A stretch of DNA of 64,000 nucleotides from Taenia hydatigena (lineage: Eukaryota; Platyhelminthes; Cestoda; Cyclophyllidea; Taeniidae), in assembly GCA_036345935.2 (NCBI GenBank), contig JADWOT020000002.1, positions 7,018,140-7,082,139 of the forward strand, given 5' to 3'. Both the position numbers and the translations under genes were made by a program. The notes under the pieces were generated by a model. That model saw only the letters and a list, made by a program, of their open reading frames with translations, was not told the DNA's origin and ran no database searches. This document shows, piece by piece, positions 1-13,200 of this stretch. Positions within the stretch are counted from its first letter, which is position 1. Every line of letters begins with the position of its first letter.

Positions 1-3000
1 GTGCATGTAACTGTGCGTTTTTCGCAAATGTTTTTACAACAAGAAAGTCGGTTCATTTCCAGCTTGGAGAGCCGGACTTGTTCATTTGAGCTGGGTGCTC
101 GAAAAACATCCCGCTGATATAAGTAATTTAGTCCTCACCTTCATCAGCTGCCTCTATTTTATTTATGTGTGTCAGAAAACATCAGAGAATCTTTTCTCGT
201 ATATGCGTAGTGGTGCCGATTCATTTTCTGTTGTCGAACATTGTCTCCTAGGCTGGACTGACACCATTCTTTCATTCACCTACTGTGTAAGTTTGCCAGT
301 TGAGTCATTGCCATTAGCCTGCCAATACTTCCAAGGACTTTCTAAGCCTACAACCATTCAGTTTATTTTTTTGCGCAAAATCATAGATACGCAGCTTTTC
401 TAACGCGACCATCGTGCATAAATTCGCCCAACCGAGAAATGTGTTCGATCACTAGAAATATGTGTTTAATCAGCGTCATTTTAGCATCATAAGTCGTAGG
501 GCCACCTACAAAGTGAGAAAATGCTTGCGTATAGTGGCCGAACTTTTAAATCGCTCTCGTATTTGGATTGCTTCAGGTCTGTTCATAACAGAATGTCAGA
601 CACTTTAGTTCGAACTAGAACAGCTGCCAAGTGGAAGGGAGAAGACATTACTGTGCACCGATAAGCGCATGGCATTGGTCAGTGACTCCTAATCGGAGGA
701 ACTGATGCGAGACTGGATGCAGTCGCAATATTTGACAGTATTGGACCTGCCTCGAATTTGAATCATGTCTTCCAGTGGAGGTGCCATAGTTGAGGCTGAT
801 TCCTAAAATTCTTTACAAAACAGGGCAAAGTGTGAAGCTTTATGCAGCGATGGAGACATGAAGAGCTGATGCGATGCGAGGCCACGTGTGCTGTGAAGAA
901 GTGCAATGACCCGAGCGTATCGTTGTTTTGCAGACGAGAAAATCTTGAGGACATTGCATGATCCGATGAATGAGCTGTTACTCTGACATGCTCAAGTTAA
1001 GACGCAAGCCATGGGAACGTGCGACTGCCCTCTTCATTTGCGCTAGATCGCGGTGACTTATCCCGAGATCGGTGAAGTGAAGTCATGGCTGCATGAACGA
1101 TAAAGTGTGCTCGGCTATGAAGAACGGACTAACTCGCTACCACTTCTTTATTTAAAGTAGATTGCAGAAGAAGGTAGGATTAAGGACCTTCTCTGTGTCA
1201 TCCCCTTTGACAAACAATGGGATCGCATTGCACATCCTGCGTGATTTCGAAACGCAAATGATGGTACATCGCCTTCATTTCGATCGCTTCAACTGACCTG
1301 TTATGATTTCTTTTGTAGCACACTGGTGGGACAGTGAGTCGATGCGTTGCAAACTAGAAAGGGAGATAGACTAGATGTTAACCCTCAACTGTGTCGCAAA
1401 ATTTAGGTGCCATCTGAATTTCACACTAATTGTGCAGTAAAGTGACTGCTAGAAGGAAAGACGGTTTGACAGCTCACGGTACAAGATCATTAAGAACGAG
1501 TCACTACAGGAGGGACCAACGCGATTTTGTTGTTGGGGGTAATGGTCTTGGGTCCTGGAGGTTTGTTTGCTGCATTTGGCGATTATTACACAAAACATAG
1601 TTGGAATAGTGATTTAGATTCATCTAACGTGAAGGGATTGACAAGAGGAGTTAAGAAGGCTCATTTATCTAGTGAGCTCTCGCACGCTGGTCGTCCTTCA
1701 ACGGGTCCCTTTACATAAAGCTTCGAATCAGTTCATGGGGCTGTCGCTAAGATCCCAAGAACATCAATTCGGCACTGCGATCAAGAAATAGACATTCGAC
1801 GGTGCCCTATTCAGTTCATTAAAACGAAAGTTCTTCTGCATCGTTGACAGCAAAAATGAACTTAGTGAAGAACTGAAGCCCGCTAACCACATACATTGTA
1901 CGAAGTTGGTTAAATGCATTATGGAAGAATAATAATTAAATCCTGATTTGGCAAGCACCATTAACTTTAGTGACAAGACTCAGTGTCATCATGATAGCTT
2001 TGTCGATTGACACGATTGTCAAGTTGAAGATATAAACATGCATGAGGGATAGTTAAGAAGCATCTGTGTCCAAAAGTGTCACTGTTAGGTGCAAATTGTG
2101 AGTTGAAGGCATCATATGGCCATCCTTAAAGAATGCTGCCAGTGTTGCATCAGAGCAAGTGTTTCTACTCGGGTCTCGTAAGATGATTTCGTGGGAAATG
2201 TTTGTGAGTCAGTAGCCTCCGAAATCCTTCAACCCTTCTTTTCGCAGAGCGTGCAGCTGGTCGCCAAGTGCTATCGAAGTGGAAGGCGGCCTGAATGAGA
2301 TGCTTGGTCCGTGAACGCAACGCATTACCCAATTTGATCTCGCGTCCCCTTAATTTTATTTTACTTCCATTCCTATATGCCTTCCACAAAACTCGCTAAT
2401 GCGAGTAGGCTCTGCGTTGCTTAAAAATGTGCACAAGTGAGAGAAGCCCGTGTCCCTTTTAATTCAGTGGATCGGTGGACGACAGTGCTAAACTGAGACC
2501 AATTAGGACCTTTTAACCACGCCTGCCCTCCCATTTATTCCATGGCATTATATGCTAAAGGAAATTACTTTTCTAAGCAACCGTAAAGGTACTTCTTAGA
2601 TTTTTGTTTGTATGAATGCAAAACGTTTTTTTCAGCATTTTCTGTAAGGGAACTTGTTGGGCCTATAGGGCATACGCCGTTCAAACTAACTCTCAATGTA
2701 GGTTTCTCTGCGGTAGCGCGATGGTGAGACCTGATGCATCTCTCCTTGAGTTTTCCTTCTGAATTCGCAATCGTGCGTATTCTGCTCCTTGTTTTGTGGT
2801 GCCCTTATTAAACTAATTTTGGCTACCGCTATTCCTAGCATAACTTTCTTGGCTCCATCCAAGGTGCCTGCTTACAAGTTATTTATTTTTCCAATTTTTC
2901 GTTCTCTTTCCCCGCGCTTTAAAAAATTCTTGCTAACTTTGTCACCGGCGCCTTATTCTATAAGACTTTTAGCACATTCTTCAAGTTTCTCACTATTGCT

Positions 3001-5946
3001 GCCGCATTTTCATAAACCAATCCATAGGCTGGATGCATTATTTCTGCCCCTTGCAAAGTAATAAAAGGGCTTGACTAAATTCAATTATGACTGTTTTGAA
3101 TGAAGAAAGGCTAGGCACCGCAAACCATATTGCTGTGTTATAATAAATTTAATAAGTATGATATACTAGCTTAGTAGCAGGTAATGATATTTGCAAATGA
3201 ATCTGAACCACGGGCTTTAATAGCTCATATGGCATTGTTCAGTTTGGCAATGTTCGAAACCTTGTTTGCTTACTTTTACAGTGTGGACGAATCACTTTTG
3301 GCCTAGTCAGCATTGCCCTAAACTCCTGCGTACAATTCCTGCAAATAGCATCGGCTCCATGTTTGCCGATTGACCAGTCTGCGGCTTTGCTGGTGCAAAT
3401 TTGGTCATAATTTGAAACCCGAAGTGGGATCGTGATTCAGGTATGGCTGATTACTGCTAGCCTCGCAAACGCAATGATCGTTTTATTTTTTTTCGAAATT
3501 ATGCCAACTTAGAACCAGTTTCAGGATTTTGGGATCCTCAGCGTTAGACATGGTATGGAATGTCTCAAAAGCAATTAAGGGTTGTAAAGGGCCTTTTTGA
3601 TTAGCGGGGCATTATCAAGGTACCATTTGAGTGTACTTACTGTTGTATGCCGGCGAGTGATGTTTTGACCGGATAACAAAGTAAAGAGGTCTGACGGCCT
3701 ACTGTCTAGATGAGATCGTCTATGCAAAACAAAGTCTTACGGAAACTTAGCGGGATCTCCAGTCGCACTAAACGCAACCAGTGACTGGAGCGTATTGTTG
3801 CACAATTCATTTCTTCATTCCTCTAAGGCTGCGTTCGCAGTGTAACGTGCTTTCCAGCATTTAGACAGCAAACGCGTTGCTCGCTGGTTTCATCAAGCAA
3901 AACACTCAAATTCATTTGCGAATCCGACATAGATAAAACATTTTAGCTAGCAACTTGCATTAGAGCAGATCTAAAGTGCTAAGTTGTTGCGAGATGCAAC
4001 CAATGTACAGGATTCGTTTGAGATAAATATTTCTGAGTTTCACCCCATTGCTGTCACTGCCGCTTTGTTAGCAGAAGCTCCTCCACCAAGCCTGTTTTCT
4101 TTTGCTTGTATTCAGCGGCAAAGCTGACGCTAAATACTCGATTTCTTGGCAAACTGGTAGTCGAACACTGGATAGACGATTGAATTGCTACCATAAAAGT
4201 GCTCAAGTGTCTTAGACACTTGACCAGACAACTTCAAAGAGCCGACTAGATCTTATAAGCGTGGACAAACGAATTGATGGACATTCAGCATTCAGTCAGA
4301 TCACAAAGCTCAAATTGCTGCCATTAATATGGTGCTGCAGCCCCTTGAGCAGGTGAAAAGTGGATAAAAGTCCAATGATGGCCTGACAGAACATGAGTTG
4401 CCTCCTTACGGGTAGCAAAATTTAAAGTGGATGGAAATGTGAATGAATGTGCGTTTGTTTTAAACAAATGACCAAACGAGAAGGCAGAAAATGAGTAGCG
4501 TCTTAGGTGCTTGACTAAGAACTACCGAGCCAGAAGAATTGACTGGCTGGCTACACGCCATACATGATTGAATTCGTCCTTTAGTTCATTCAGTCTCAAT
4601 TTAGTAAAATAATGTCGCATCATCGCACGTAAGAACAAACTTAAATTGTGCAATTTATTTTTGCAGGGTCCGCCTCACCATGATCACTTCATTAAACACA
4701 GCTGAAGTATCCTGCCTTTTTATATGAGAAGTCGGCACAATTGATGGCGCTCCTCTTTAAATAAGTTTTCATTTCCTTGCCCATTTCAAGTGCTGCCTGT
4801 AACAGAGCAAATGCCTCACAATTTTGCACGCGTCCATTACTTTAATGAAAGATGTTATTCTGAATGACGCTGCATGTGTAAATTAGCAGAAACGCATTTC
4901 ATGCCTTCACCCTTAAGAGATTCATTCAAAATTTTACTATACAGCAACAAATCTACGCTTGCTTCTAGGAATAGCAGATTGTAAGAAACCATCAAAGAGC
5001 ATAAATCTGTCATTAGTAAGCCCTGCGCAATTTTAAACTGTTTGTCATGCTATTTAATGGTGTGGCGGCAATGCGGATTGCAATTGAATCCAATGCAATC
5101 AAGCTCTTGTGCAATGTTAAACCGATAGGAATGTATAATAACTGATAACAGGAATAAAATTCAATCACTCCACTGATATTATGCAACTGTCACTCAATAG
5201 CATAGTCAACAGGTGAAACAGCCTTTGAGACCTTTTCACGAATTCCTCTGTGACCAAGATCACTTGCGATTGACAAAGTTGCTCCATTTTTTGTACTTTG
5301 CAGTCATGTCGGCTCCCGGACACAAAGCACTAAAAATTGGCTTAATGCAAAGCCAGTAAGGCAAGGGCATGGATGTTTAAAGGGCTAAAGATAGTCAAAC
5401 ACGATTATTTGCACTAACAGGCGACTATAAGCACCGCATTTATAATTCAATGCCTTTAAAGGTGCAAATAATTAGGTTAGATCTAAACGGATGAGTTATT
5501 CACAATAAAGAGGCACTGCAAACAGATTTATTTGGCAAGATTAACCACTTACCGGCAGCCGGGAGGCAATCGATCGTGTTCGCATCCCTGACTTTGGCGA
5601 CCAGCATGAGTGGCGTGAGATTCTTTCATTCTCGCTGTTCGACATCGACTCCGTTCGATTTAAAGTATTGATAAACAGGCACGTGACATTCACAGATCGC
5701 TGCGAAAATATGTGATTTCATGCATGTGACGCATCAGTTGATGTCAGCTCTATGCGGGAGTAACAGTCGTATCAGTAGAATATGGCTGTTTAAGGTAGTC
5801 TGCACGAGTGTGACTAGCAGACATCTGCTCCGGGAAGCCGAGTGGCAATTTGCCTCCAAAATGAATTTTGTCGTTTCATAGTCACCTTAGTTGCAGGGAA
5901 TGTAGTTATAGGCATGATGCATCATCAGGTGGTTGGCTTATTAATT
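1..5946. other. Intergenic DNA, nothing recognised
   Basis: No open frame here has a recognisable domain. The frames are short, lie on both strands and lack linked splice signals. No tRNA, rRNA or transposase motif was seen. Introns of a neighbouring gene cannot be excluded. Confidence 0.5.
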
Positions 5947-6438
5947 CTATATGCCAATATTTTGCCCTCTTCGAGATCGTGCCATACGTAACATTGCTTT
6001 CATAGGCGGTTTCATTATGAGTAAAAAGTAAATAATGACCCCACTAACCCATAGAGGCAAATGTAGAACAAGTACCTCGGCAATAGTAAGCGCAAGTGCA
6101 GATTGATATCTTTTGTCCAGTTTGTAGCCTTCACCGGCGTAAAGGTAATTGAGGCGTCGAAAAACCTTTGTGCGTGTGTGGAGAACAACTCGGCTTAGAG
6201 AAGTTACATTATGCACATCAGTTGCAGTAAGGCGAAGCCCATGCTTTAGAAGTATTTTCACAAATAGTAGGCGGCCTTTATTGGCTTCACGGTGGAGCGC
6301 GGTGTCCATGTTTTCGTCAATACAAGAAACCGACGTGCCATATTCAAGGAGGACCTTCAGTGCTTCTTAATGACCCTTCTGCACAGCTACATGAGGAGAA
6401 GGATGCAATGAGCTTCCACCACTTCAGCTATCATCCAC
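5947..6438 (-). pseudogene. Ankyrin-repeat plus membrane-segment exon with in-frame stops; possibly ZDHHC17/HIP14-like
   Basis: Read on the minus strand, the frame from 6366 down to 5947 starts inside an ankyrin repeat (EALKVLLEYG) and runs into a second one (MDTALH...GRLLFVKILLKHG). A linker of about 40 residues and one hydrophobic segment (IAEVLVLHLPLWVSGVIIYF) follow. Upstream in the same frame lies the preceding half-repeat (GGSSLH...VAVQKGH), but it is separated by a TAA at 6367-6369 and preceded by a TGA at 6424-6426. It also carries about four extra residues after SSLH. An acceptor-like CAG sits just before the GTG GAT GAT codons. Ankyrin repeats followed closely by a first membrane span recall the DHHC palmitoyltransferases ZDHHC17/13, but no DHHC cysteine-rich motif was found nearby, so that name is inference. 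Two stops plus an insertion in a domain that otherwise reads well suggest a decaying copy. Sequencing error or an unusual exon boundary is the alternative. Confidence 0.5.
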
Positions 6439-6441
6439 CTG

Positions 6442-8444
6442 AGTGTGAGAAATGAGTATTGCCTTGGCTTAATAACCCTTGCAATGCTTCTTTATTATAG
6501 CGCTGCCAAGCAAATTTAAGGTGCATGCACACAGAGCAGGCTGTGTTTCCATTTGGCTCTGGTATAAGCCTCTATGCGGTTAAGTCGGAAAAAGTCGTCT
6601 AAAGGTTGCCTCTGTGATTTGATGAATTGCAAAACGTTGCTCATGAATAGGATACGATCAAAAGAGTAGAATTTTAAAGACAACGAAATCAGCTTGCACC
6701 GCATTTCAACAGGCGTTTTATGGTAGCGATATTATTGTGCAATACGGCTTGGAAGAGGAGCTGCTGCTCAACATCTCTCGCTCGACTCTAATATCATCTA
6801 GTCCATGCGCTCTGCTTGCACACCTCATCGCGGCATCAGGGAAAATTTTGGAAGATGCGTTAGCTGTAGCATCAAATGAACCCGCTCCAAGTGGAAAGTA
6901 TTGCTGGTCTCGTTCCGCGACAAGCGTATTTTAGCACCAGGAAAGAGTAAGTGAATGTGAAAGGACTCATCATAGGAGACTTACAGCAGCGTTTGCCTGT
7001 GGTAAAAGCTCCTTTTTGGGCTTTTTACAGCAACAGACCAGGAGATGGTAAATTAACATCAAATTAAAGAAGGCCTGGAAAAATTCTTCTAAACAGCATA
7101 CCTCGCGTTAGCATTTAAAAAGAGCTCGTTTTTGTAGCACGGATTTAGAAACTAAAAAGGTTAATGTCACCACCTCTCAAATACAACTGTCATCATTTGT
7201 GTTTGCCCTTCAAAGGATGATTGATTTCAGTCCACACACGGCCTGGCTGAGACCGAATCCGGAGAATAACTACAAGAAGCACAGAAATTAGCGCATGTCA
7301 GAAAAGGATTTGCGATGGCTTCGCATTGGGTCATGTATACATTCAAATTCGCGAAACCTTCCTTCTTCGAGGTTCGAGATACCATCTTGATGGTTAGGCC
7401 AAAACGCCATTCTCGCAACAGTTTAGTCTCCCGCAGCACTCTCCTGTACCAGCGTGCTTTCTTTTAAAACATCATAAGTGCATGCTCGAAGTTGGGCAAT
7501 AAATCACAAGTTTGATTGACACTTATTCCTCCCAAGTTTATGCTCTTGATCTGCTGACCGAAAATCAGAGAATGCTAATGGCCTCTCAACCGTTCTGTAC
7601 ATTTGCGTAGGGTGACGGCTTGCAATGTATGGCTTCTTATGGCTCCGAAAAAGGCTTTAAATCTGAGGTGTTGAGCAACTAGTCAGCAAAAAACTTCCAG
7701 CTGAATTAAAGAGTCTGAGTAAAATTGTAGGCAAAATTTGAGTTCATAGTCGAAGATTTGATGGCTGAAATCAAATTCAACTAGGTTAACTTCATTTTAG
7801 AGATGGAATGAATCTTCTCCAAAGATGGAAACTGCTATTGACGAATCTGTTTGTCAGAAACTCTAGACATCCTTAATGCTCTGTATGCACATTCTAAAAT
7901 GAAGTAGGTACTTTGAATCAACAGCACTAGTTATATTGCGCCGCAAGGAAGTGGGAATATATTCGACAATGTAACTAAATTTGGGGCCTCAGCAGACTCC
8001 TTAAACTGCGTGGCATGTCCCCTTGGCTACGTCCATAGCCTCGCAACCTATACGGACTATAATAGGGGTTCTCTGGCTTAGAGCCTTCTCAGAAGTCTGA
8101 AGACGACGAACATGACCTGGAGGTCAGGGTGCAGTACGGACGTTCAAGTTGTGTCCAACCTCTGCAGACACAAAGTTCATCATGGAGCAACACGCAGTTC
8201 AGCAAGACAATGACTCACTGCGCACCACTCTTCAAAGTTGTTATTGGTGCCTATAACTGCAACCTCTACAACCGCCATCATAAGGTGCTTTAAACTCAAA
8301 ACAAACCATAAAATCGGTAGAAATGGCATCAAATTTGTCTGCATGTAAAAAGGCGTCCGATCATGATAAACAAAAAGAAACAAAAACGAATTATCCTACG
8401 GAGCCAATGACATCGGCCTCCAGCCTTTCTTAGCTTTCGAGCGA
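6442..8444. other. Intergenic DNA, nothing recognised
   Basis: Short open frames occur on both strands (for example 6516-6704 minus and 7227-7439 minus). None shows a domain, repeat or splice partner I can identify. Confidence 0.45.
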
Positions 8445-8735
8445 CTAATTTTTCATCCGGATAATGGACGTGTAGAGAATGCAAAACCTTATTGCAAAAC
8501 TAAGATTTTTACCGCGGTACTGCAAACCGCTCTGCGAAGAATTTTTACGCACTTCAATTGAGGCGCATATCATGCTGCTTAGAAAAGACCCATGGAACAC
8601 GAATTTCAGGTGATTGCCAAGAATAGACCTCAGCTGTGACACTCCTGTGGTTCTGTAACGCATTATACCCATTAAAGTTAGATGATCGCTAGAGAAACGA
8701 GGAAGACCGTCAGGGTTAGTATCCCTCTTAGCCAC
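8445..8735 (-). mobile_element. Ty3/gypsy retrotransposon remnant, end of reverse transcriptase (thumb/connection)
   Basis: The minus-strand frame reads a degenerate version of the region just after the catalytic core of a Ty3/gypsy reverse transcriptase. It has a 'DGL...DHLTLMGIM' block, then TTGVSQLRSILG. This matches the family signature in which a proline- and threonine-containing turn precedes V-x-x-L-R-S-F-L-G. Next come a KFV...SFLSSM block and an RKNS block, corresponding to the 'YYxKFVPxFSS...LLRKNxxWxW' stretch. The usual tyrosines and tryptophans are lost. No YxDD motif or RNase H follows. The fragment is part of a dead element, truncated on both sides, and probably belongs with the gag-like frame just upstream on the same strand. 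Confidence 0.65.
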
Positions 8736-8833
8736 ACTCCTGCAGTTCCTGACAGCCCTGACTTCACTGCGAAGTGATGTGAGCTACCGTGAGTTCGTCT
8801 CACCGGAGAATCAAGACAAAGTAAGCATACAGC

Positions 8834-9259
8834 TCAATTAACCGAAAACAATAATCGCAGTGTGTTGGAAGCAATAGGCAGTGCTATTGCTTCATTGAAA
8901 CCAACTTTCTTATTTGAGGACTCGCATCCTCTACTACTACAATACCCTTCTTGACTCCCACTCGCAAGCCGGACATCTGCTACACGAATGTGTGGTAGAC
9001 TACGCGGACCGATGCTTAAGTCTCCGCCTGCCCTATTTTGGCCTGTTACTGACTCAAGAGGAACGATGGTGGTGGCAAGAGGCGAATCTGGCGTTATTGT
9101 ACAGCTACCGCAATGTCTGCCACTGAGCGCTGCACCTTGGTGTGGTGTGATAACCGCATCGGCATTAGAAGCTGTTGGACGAGATTTGCCCGACTTTCGA
9201 CAGAATAGCCGCAAATGGCGTGCAACTTGACAATTACCCCTGTCATGTGCCCCGCACAC
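8834..9259 (-). mobile_element. Possible gag zinc-knuckle remnant of the same retroelement
   Basis: A 141-codon minus-strand frame begins with VCGAHDRGNC. About eight residues later comes LFCRKSGKSRPTA. In many Ty3/gypsy and BEL elements of invertebrates, gag ends in two CCHC knuckles of the form C-G-x-x-H-x4-C and C-R-x-C-G-K-x-G-H. Here the second knuckle has lost a cysteine and its histidine, and the first is one residue short. The reverse transcriptase fragment at 8445-8735 follows in the correct order on the same strand, but only about 0.5 kb away, so protease and the polymerase core would be deleted. The opposite strand is also partly open here, and the call rests mainly on the knuckle-like residues plus position. 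Confidence 0.3.
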
Positions 9260-9760
9260 TTGGCTTTGGCGACAATAGCCAGAATAGACTTAAAGTGGTT
9301 GCCTAATGAAGACGATGGTTATGTGGGTAAGCTACACTCGCTCCCACACCATACTAGCTGATCACCGTCCAGATGGAAGGAAGGCTGAGCAACACTGAAG
9401 TGACAACAATGTGGCAAAATAGAGGGGGTGAAAACATTGGACAACTAAAAGAATCGTAAATCATGATATTTGCTTCATGGTTTTGCTATACTAGAACATA
9501 AGCCTTAAAGTAGCGATTTGCATGAGAAATAATCTAGACGAGGGGTGTTGAAGAGCCTAATCCGGTATTCAGGCGGTGGAGGTAAGTATGGTATTCCAGT
9601 AAGGAAAAAGCATCCCAAGGAAGAAGTGGGGAAGTCGATTCAGCCCTTGAATTTTACAGGGCTACAATTTAACCTCCTCAATCAATCTTCTCTCAATGGC
9701 CTCCTTTGTCTTCTACACTTATTAACACGTCTTAGCGGAACAGGTCTGTCTACAATATGA

Positions 9761-10207
9761 CTACGCCTTAACGGGGCAGGCTTGGCAGCAACATGAACAC
9801 CTCCGTTGGTCTATTTTAAGTAGGTAGAGCGAAAGCTGCAGCAGCTTTTGCGAATCGCTTTGCGCTATTATATTCTCTGCAATCACAGCTCCATTTAATG
9901 CCTCCAACTCTCTGCCGACCATCAAATTGTCACTGTTACCTTGTTCTCTGTTGTACAACTACTGTAGTTTGGTTATATCATCTCTGGTCCACTGAGATGT
10001 GTTGCACGCATTACCTGTGCATAAGCTGCAACTTCCGCCTTCCATGACTACGGATGTCGTGGTGGAGATTATTTGCTGCTCTCCGTTGTTTCGCACAATC
10101 TCTTTATTCTGCTTCAAAGTCACCTGATCCTCATGCATGATGGCACATGATTGTACTTTGGTCACTTGTGTGATTTCGCTTGCCATAGTTTTTAGGTGTC
10201 CATGCAC
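9761..10207 (-). CDS. Unrecognised open stretch interrupted by one stop
   Basis: On the minus strand about 148 codons are open except for a single TAG near 9959-9961. The composition is protein-like and polar (MASEITQVTKVQ near the start, later GRELEALNGAVIAEN). I recognise no domain. It lies upstream of the retroelement remnant on the same strand, so it could be an N-terminal gag piece, a broken exon, or chance. Confidence 0.2.
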
Positions 10208-13200
10208 CTCCTTTTACTAGTACAACTAGTCTTGTTTGATTGGCACCAGGCAAGTCCTTTCGCTAGGGAAGCAAGTAAGTGCAACGAATCCTCTCTCCCT
10301 CATCATTTTTAATTTCTATGCGTCCCATTAATTCCCCGTATGTCACTGCATTACGTCCTGCTTAATGGATAGGTTGATATACGTCAGCGCTGTGGATATG
10401 CTCTGGTTCAATGTACTTCCATCCCCACTTAGTAACCTGCCCTTTTGCTTTCATCTAGGCGCCTGCATACTTGCCTGAAATCCTGCCAGTTTTTCTGCCT
10501 GCTTGCCCAATGTCTTGTTTGGCAGGCGGGCTTGTAGCCTACCCTTGCATCGAGCAGGCTGCATCACTGCCCTTTCTTTTCTCGACTGCACATTTCACGC
10601 CTAGGCTTCAATTTAAGATGCTCAGCGGATCTGCTGATGTGTCCCAGCCTCACACATTGCTCTTATTTCTCCCTCCTCTTGCCTCACGCCTTTCAATGGA
10701 TTAACCCACTTCTCCACTTTCGCTCGAATGTCTATCTGCTTTCGTGCCTGTATAATAATAGGCTCGCGGCAATGAAAAGAGAGAGAGCATCCAAGTGCAC
10801 GACAAAGCTTGTCGAGCAGTTTAGATTCTGTCTGTTTGTCAAAAAATTAATGAGTGATCCCTAAAATTAATTTAATTATACCAAAAAATACACATACCAT
10901 GTAAAGCTCTCGCTCTATTTCAGATGTTGAGCATAAAATACAAGTAATTTTGTTGCCCCAATCACTCACTTATGCGTGATCTGGGACTCAACTGAGACGC
11001 CACTTAAGTAATATGCCCGTCACTTCTGTGGTCATCCTTCCTTAGAGCTTTAGACGCCGCCATATTTTGTATACGAATGATTTTACCAAAATTTACTTAA
11101 ACAAGTGGTGGGGAAGACTACTAAATGCGGATTTTATTCAAGACAACTCTAATGAATTGCTTCATTTTGCAGGGTGCGTTAGATGTATGCGGTTGCCCAT
11201 ATCCGTGCAGTATAAAGCACGCAAGCGCATTTGTCTAGTAGCACGACAGCGCCGTTTGGATTTGCTGCTGCTTTCACGCTATGCTTGAGCCTGCATAGCG
11301 TGTAAGCTAAGATGTTGCAATGCGATTAAATACCACATAGTTTTGAATTCCATCTTTGCATTCTACTGTTAAGTAGACGCTTTGCCGCCTTGTTTGTGAT
11401 AAACTGGAGACCCTACCATGCATTGGATGAAAACTTATAAGCAATCATTGCTCAGCTCTGTCTGCTCGAGGCCATTCAACAGTATCGCTTCCTCTTTAAC
11501 GATTAGGTGTAATCGGTAGACTGGACAAGAAGGCCTTTAAAGTGATGAAAAGCAGCGAAACGTAAGCCCTTAAATCGCATGCTTCGTGCAGCATGCTGCG
11601 AAACAGGGTCGTAGGAAAATGCGTTGTGTTTTAGAGATAGCAGAAAGAGAGGAAGGAGAGAGAATGCAAGGGAGAGTGTGGAAGGTCCTACCTAATGCTC
11701 GTTCTCTGCGCCCTCACAACTCCACTTATCTAAAAGAAGTTCATTAGCTATCTTAAGCACCAGTCTATTACGTAAAGGAACAGACAAGAACATGTGATTG
11801 TCAGACCAATATTTGGGTTCTGGAAACGAAATGCATTACAAAATGAGAAGCCGTAAGTTGATCCCTCTATAAGGCCAGAAGATTGTAGTTGTGGCCGTTA
11901 CGCCGAACATACCAGTTGACAAGCAAATTAACCAATTCAGAGATTATGGTAAAAGAGGCGAGAACCCCTTTTTAGTAGTAAGCATCACCCACTATAATAA
12001 TGACAAAATGTTCCATTTTTACAACCAGAAAGGCAAGGCAGAGTAGTTGCTTACTAGCCAATAGCGATGCGACACATTTGACCGAGTGACTTGCACAAAT
12101 GGCCGATTTCTCATAAGTCTACTAATTTTATGTAAGTTGAAGGAAAATTAGCACATCCTTAAAATATGAGGGTTATATTTCTAGATAAACTGGCAACACA
12201 AGTCAATCCAAAAATAACGGCATAGCCAGCTCTGCTCAAAAAACTTGTCAAAATCATGAGGCATGTAAAACTCGAGCAGCTTAAACGAGTGAACACGCAT
12301 GAAAATCCACCTTTTAGTGCGCATTGTCAGTAAGGAATCTTGTCACCTTACCGGCATTCAGCCCTGCAGTCAAGCGATCCCATGTTTCGATGACTGTCAT
12401 TACCTCTTACTGGATGCAAATAGAATCTTTTTTTAGAAAGGGCTTCAGTGAGATTGGAGCTAATTACCTTGGTCTCTTTTTTTGGACGGATGCAGGAATG
12501 TTTTTTTTGGATTTGAATCCATTGGCATCAAATATGGGTAGGTAAAGCTTAAAATCCGGCGCTAAAATGTGGACAAGCAAATAAGTGAAGTGAATACCAG
12601 CTCTATTATCTTTGATTTCTTCGAAGGACATGCACTTCGTTTAGACTGACATCGGTAAAGTGGTTGCTAATGCGTTTGCTGAGACCTCTAAAAATCTGCA
12701 AGGTACGATACGGTGCTGCACTTCCTGCTTCTTAAAAATTTTGGCAAGTTATGACACTTTTGTTATCTCGTGCTATCATCTGCCAAATCCTCTAAGCTTT
12801 CTGTGACTTCTGGAGTGACTTTATCCTTATTTCGACCTCCATATAGTCATTTCTCTTCTTACTTCCTTTTGTGAGATGGATCTAGGTGAAGGCGATCTCC
12901 ACACCGTGGTTGGTGGTCTCGTGTCACACGTGCCCACTGAGGGGGTGCAAGGATTACTGGGCATCTTAATGTACAATCTCAAACCTGCCAAGATGCTCGG
13001 TTTCGAGTTGTAGGGTCCGCTAATTTGCATGCGCATCACAGTGCATGTTCTTCACTCATGTAGACATTACTAGATATGGCTTTATTAATTACACCGAAAA
13101 ATATACGAATGGTTTAATGTTAGCAATAAAAGCTATAAATTTTTATCCTGATTAATATTAAATAGTAATTAGCTTGAGCAAACCCAAATAATAGCAAAAT

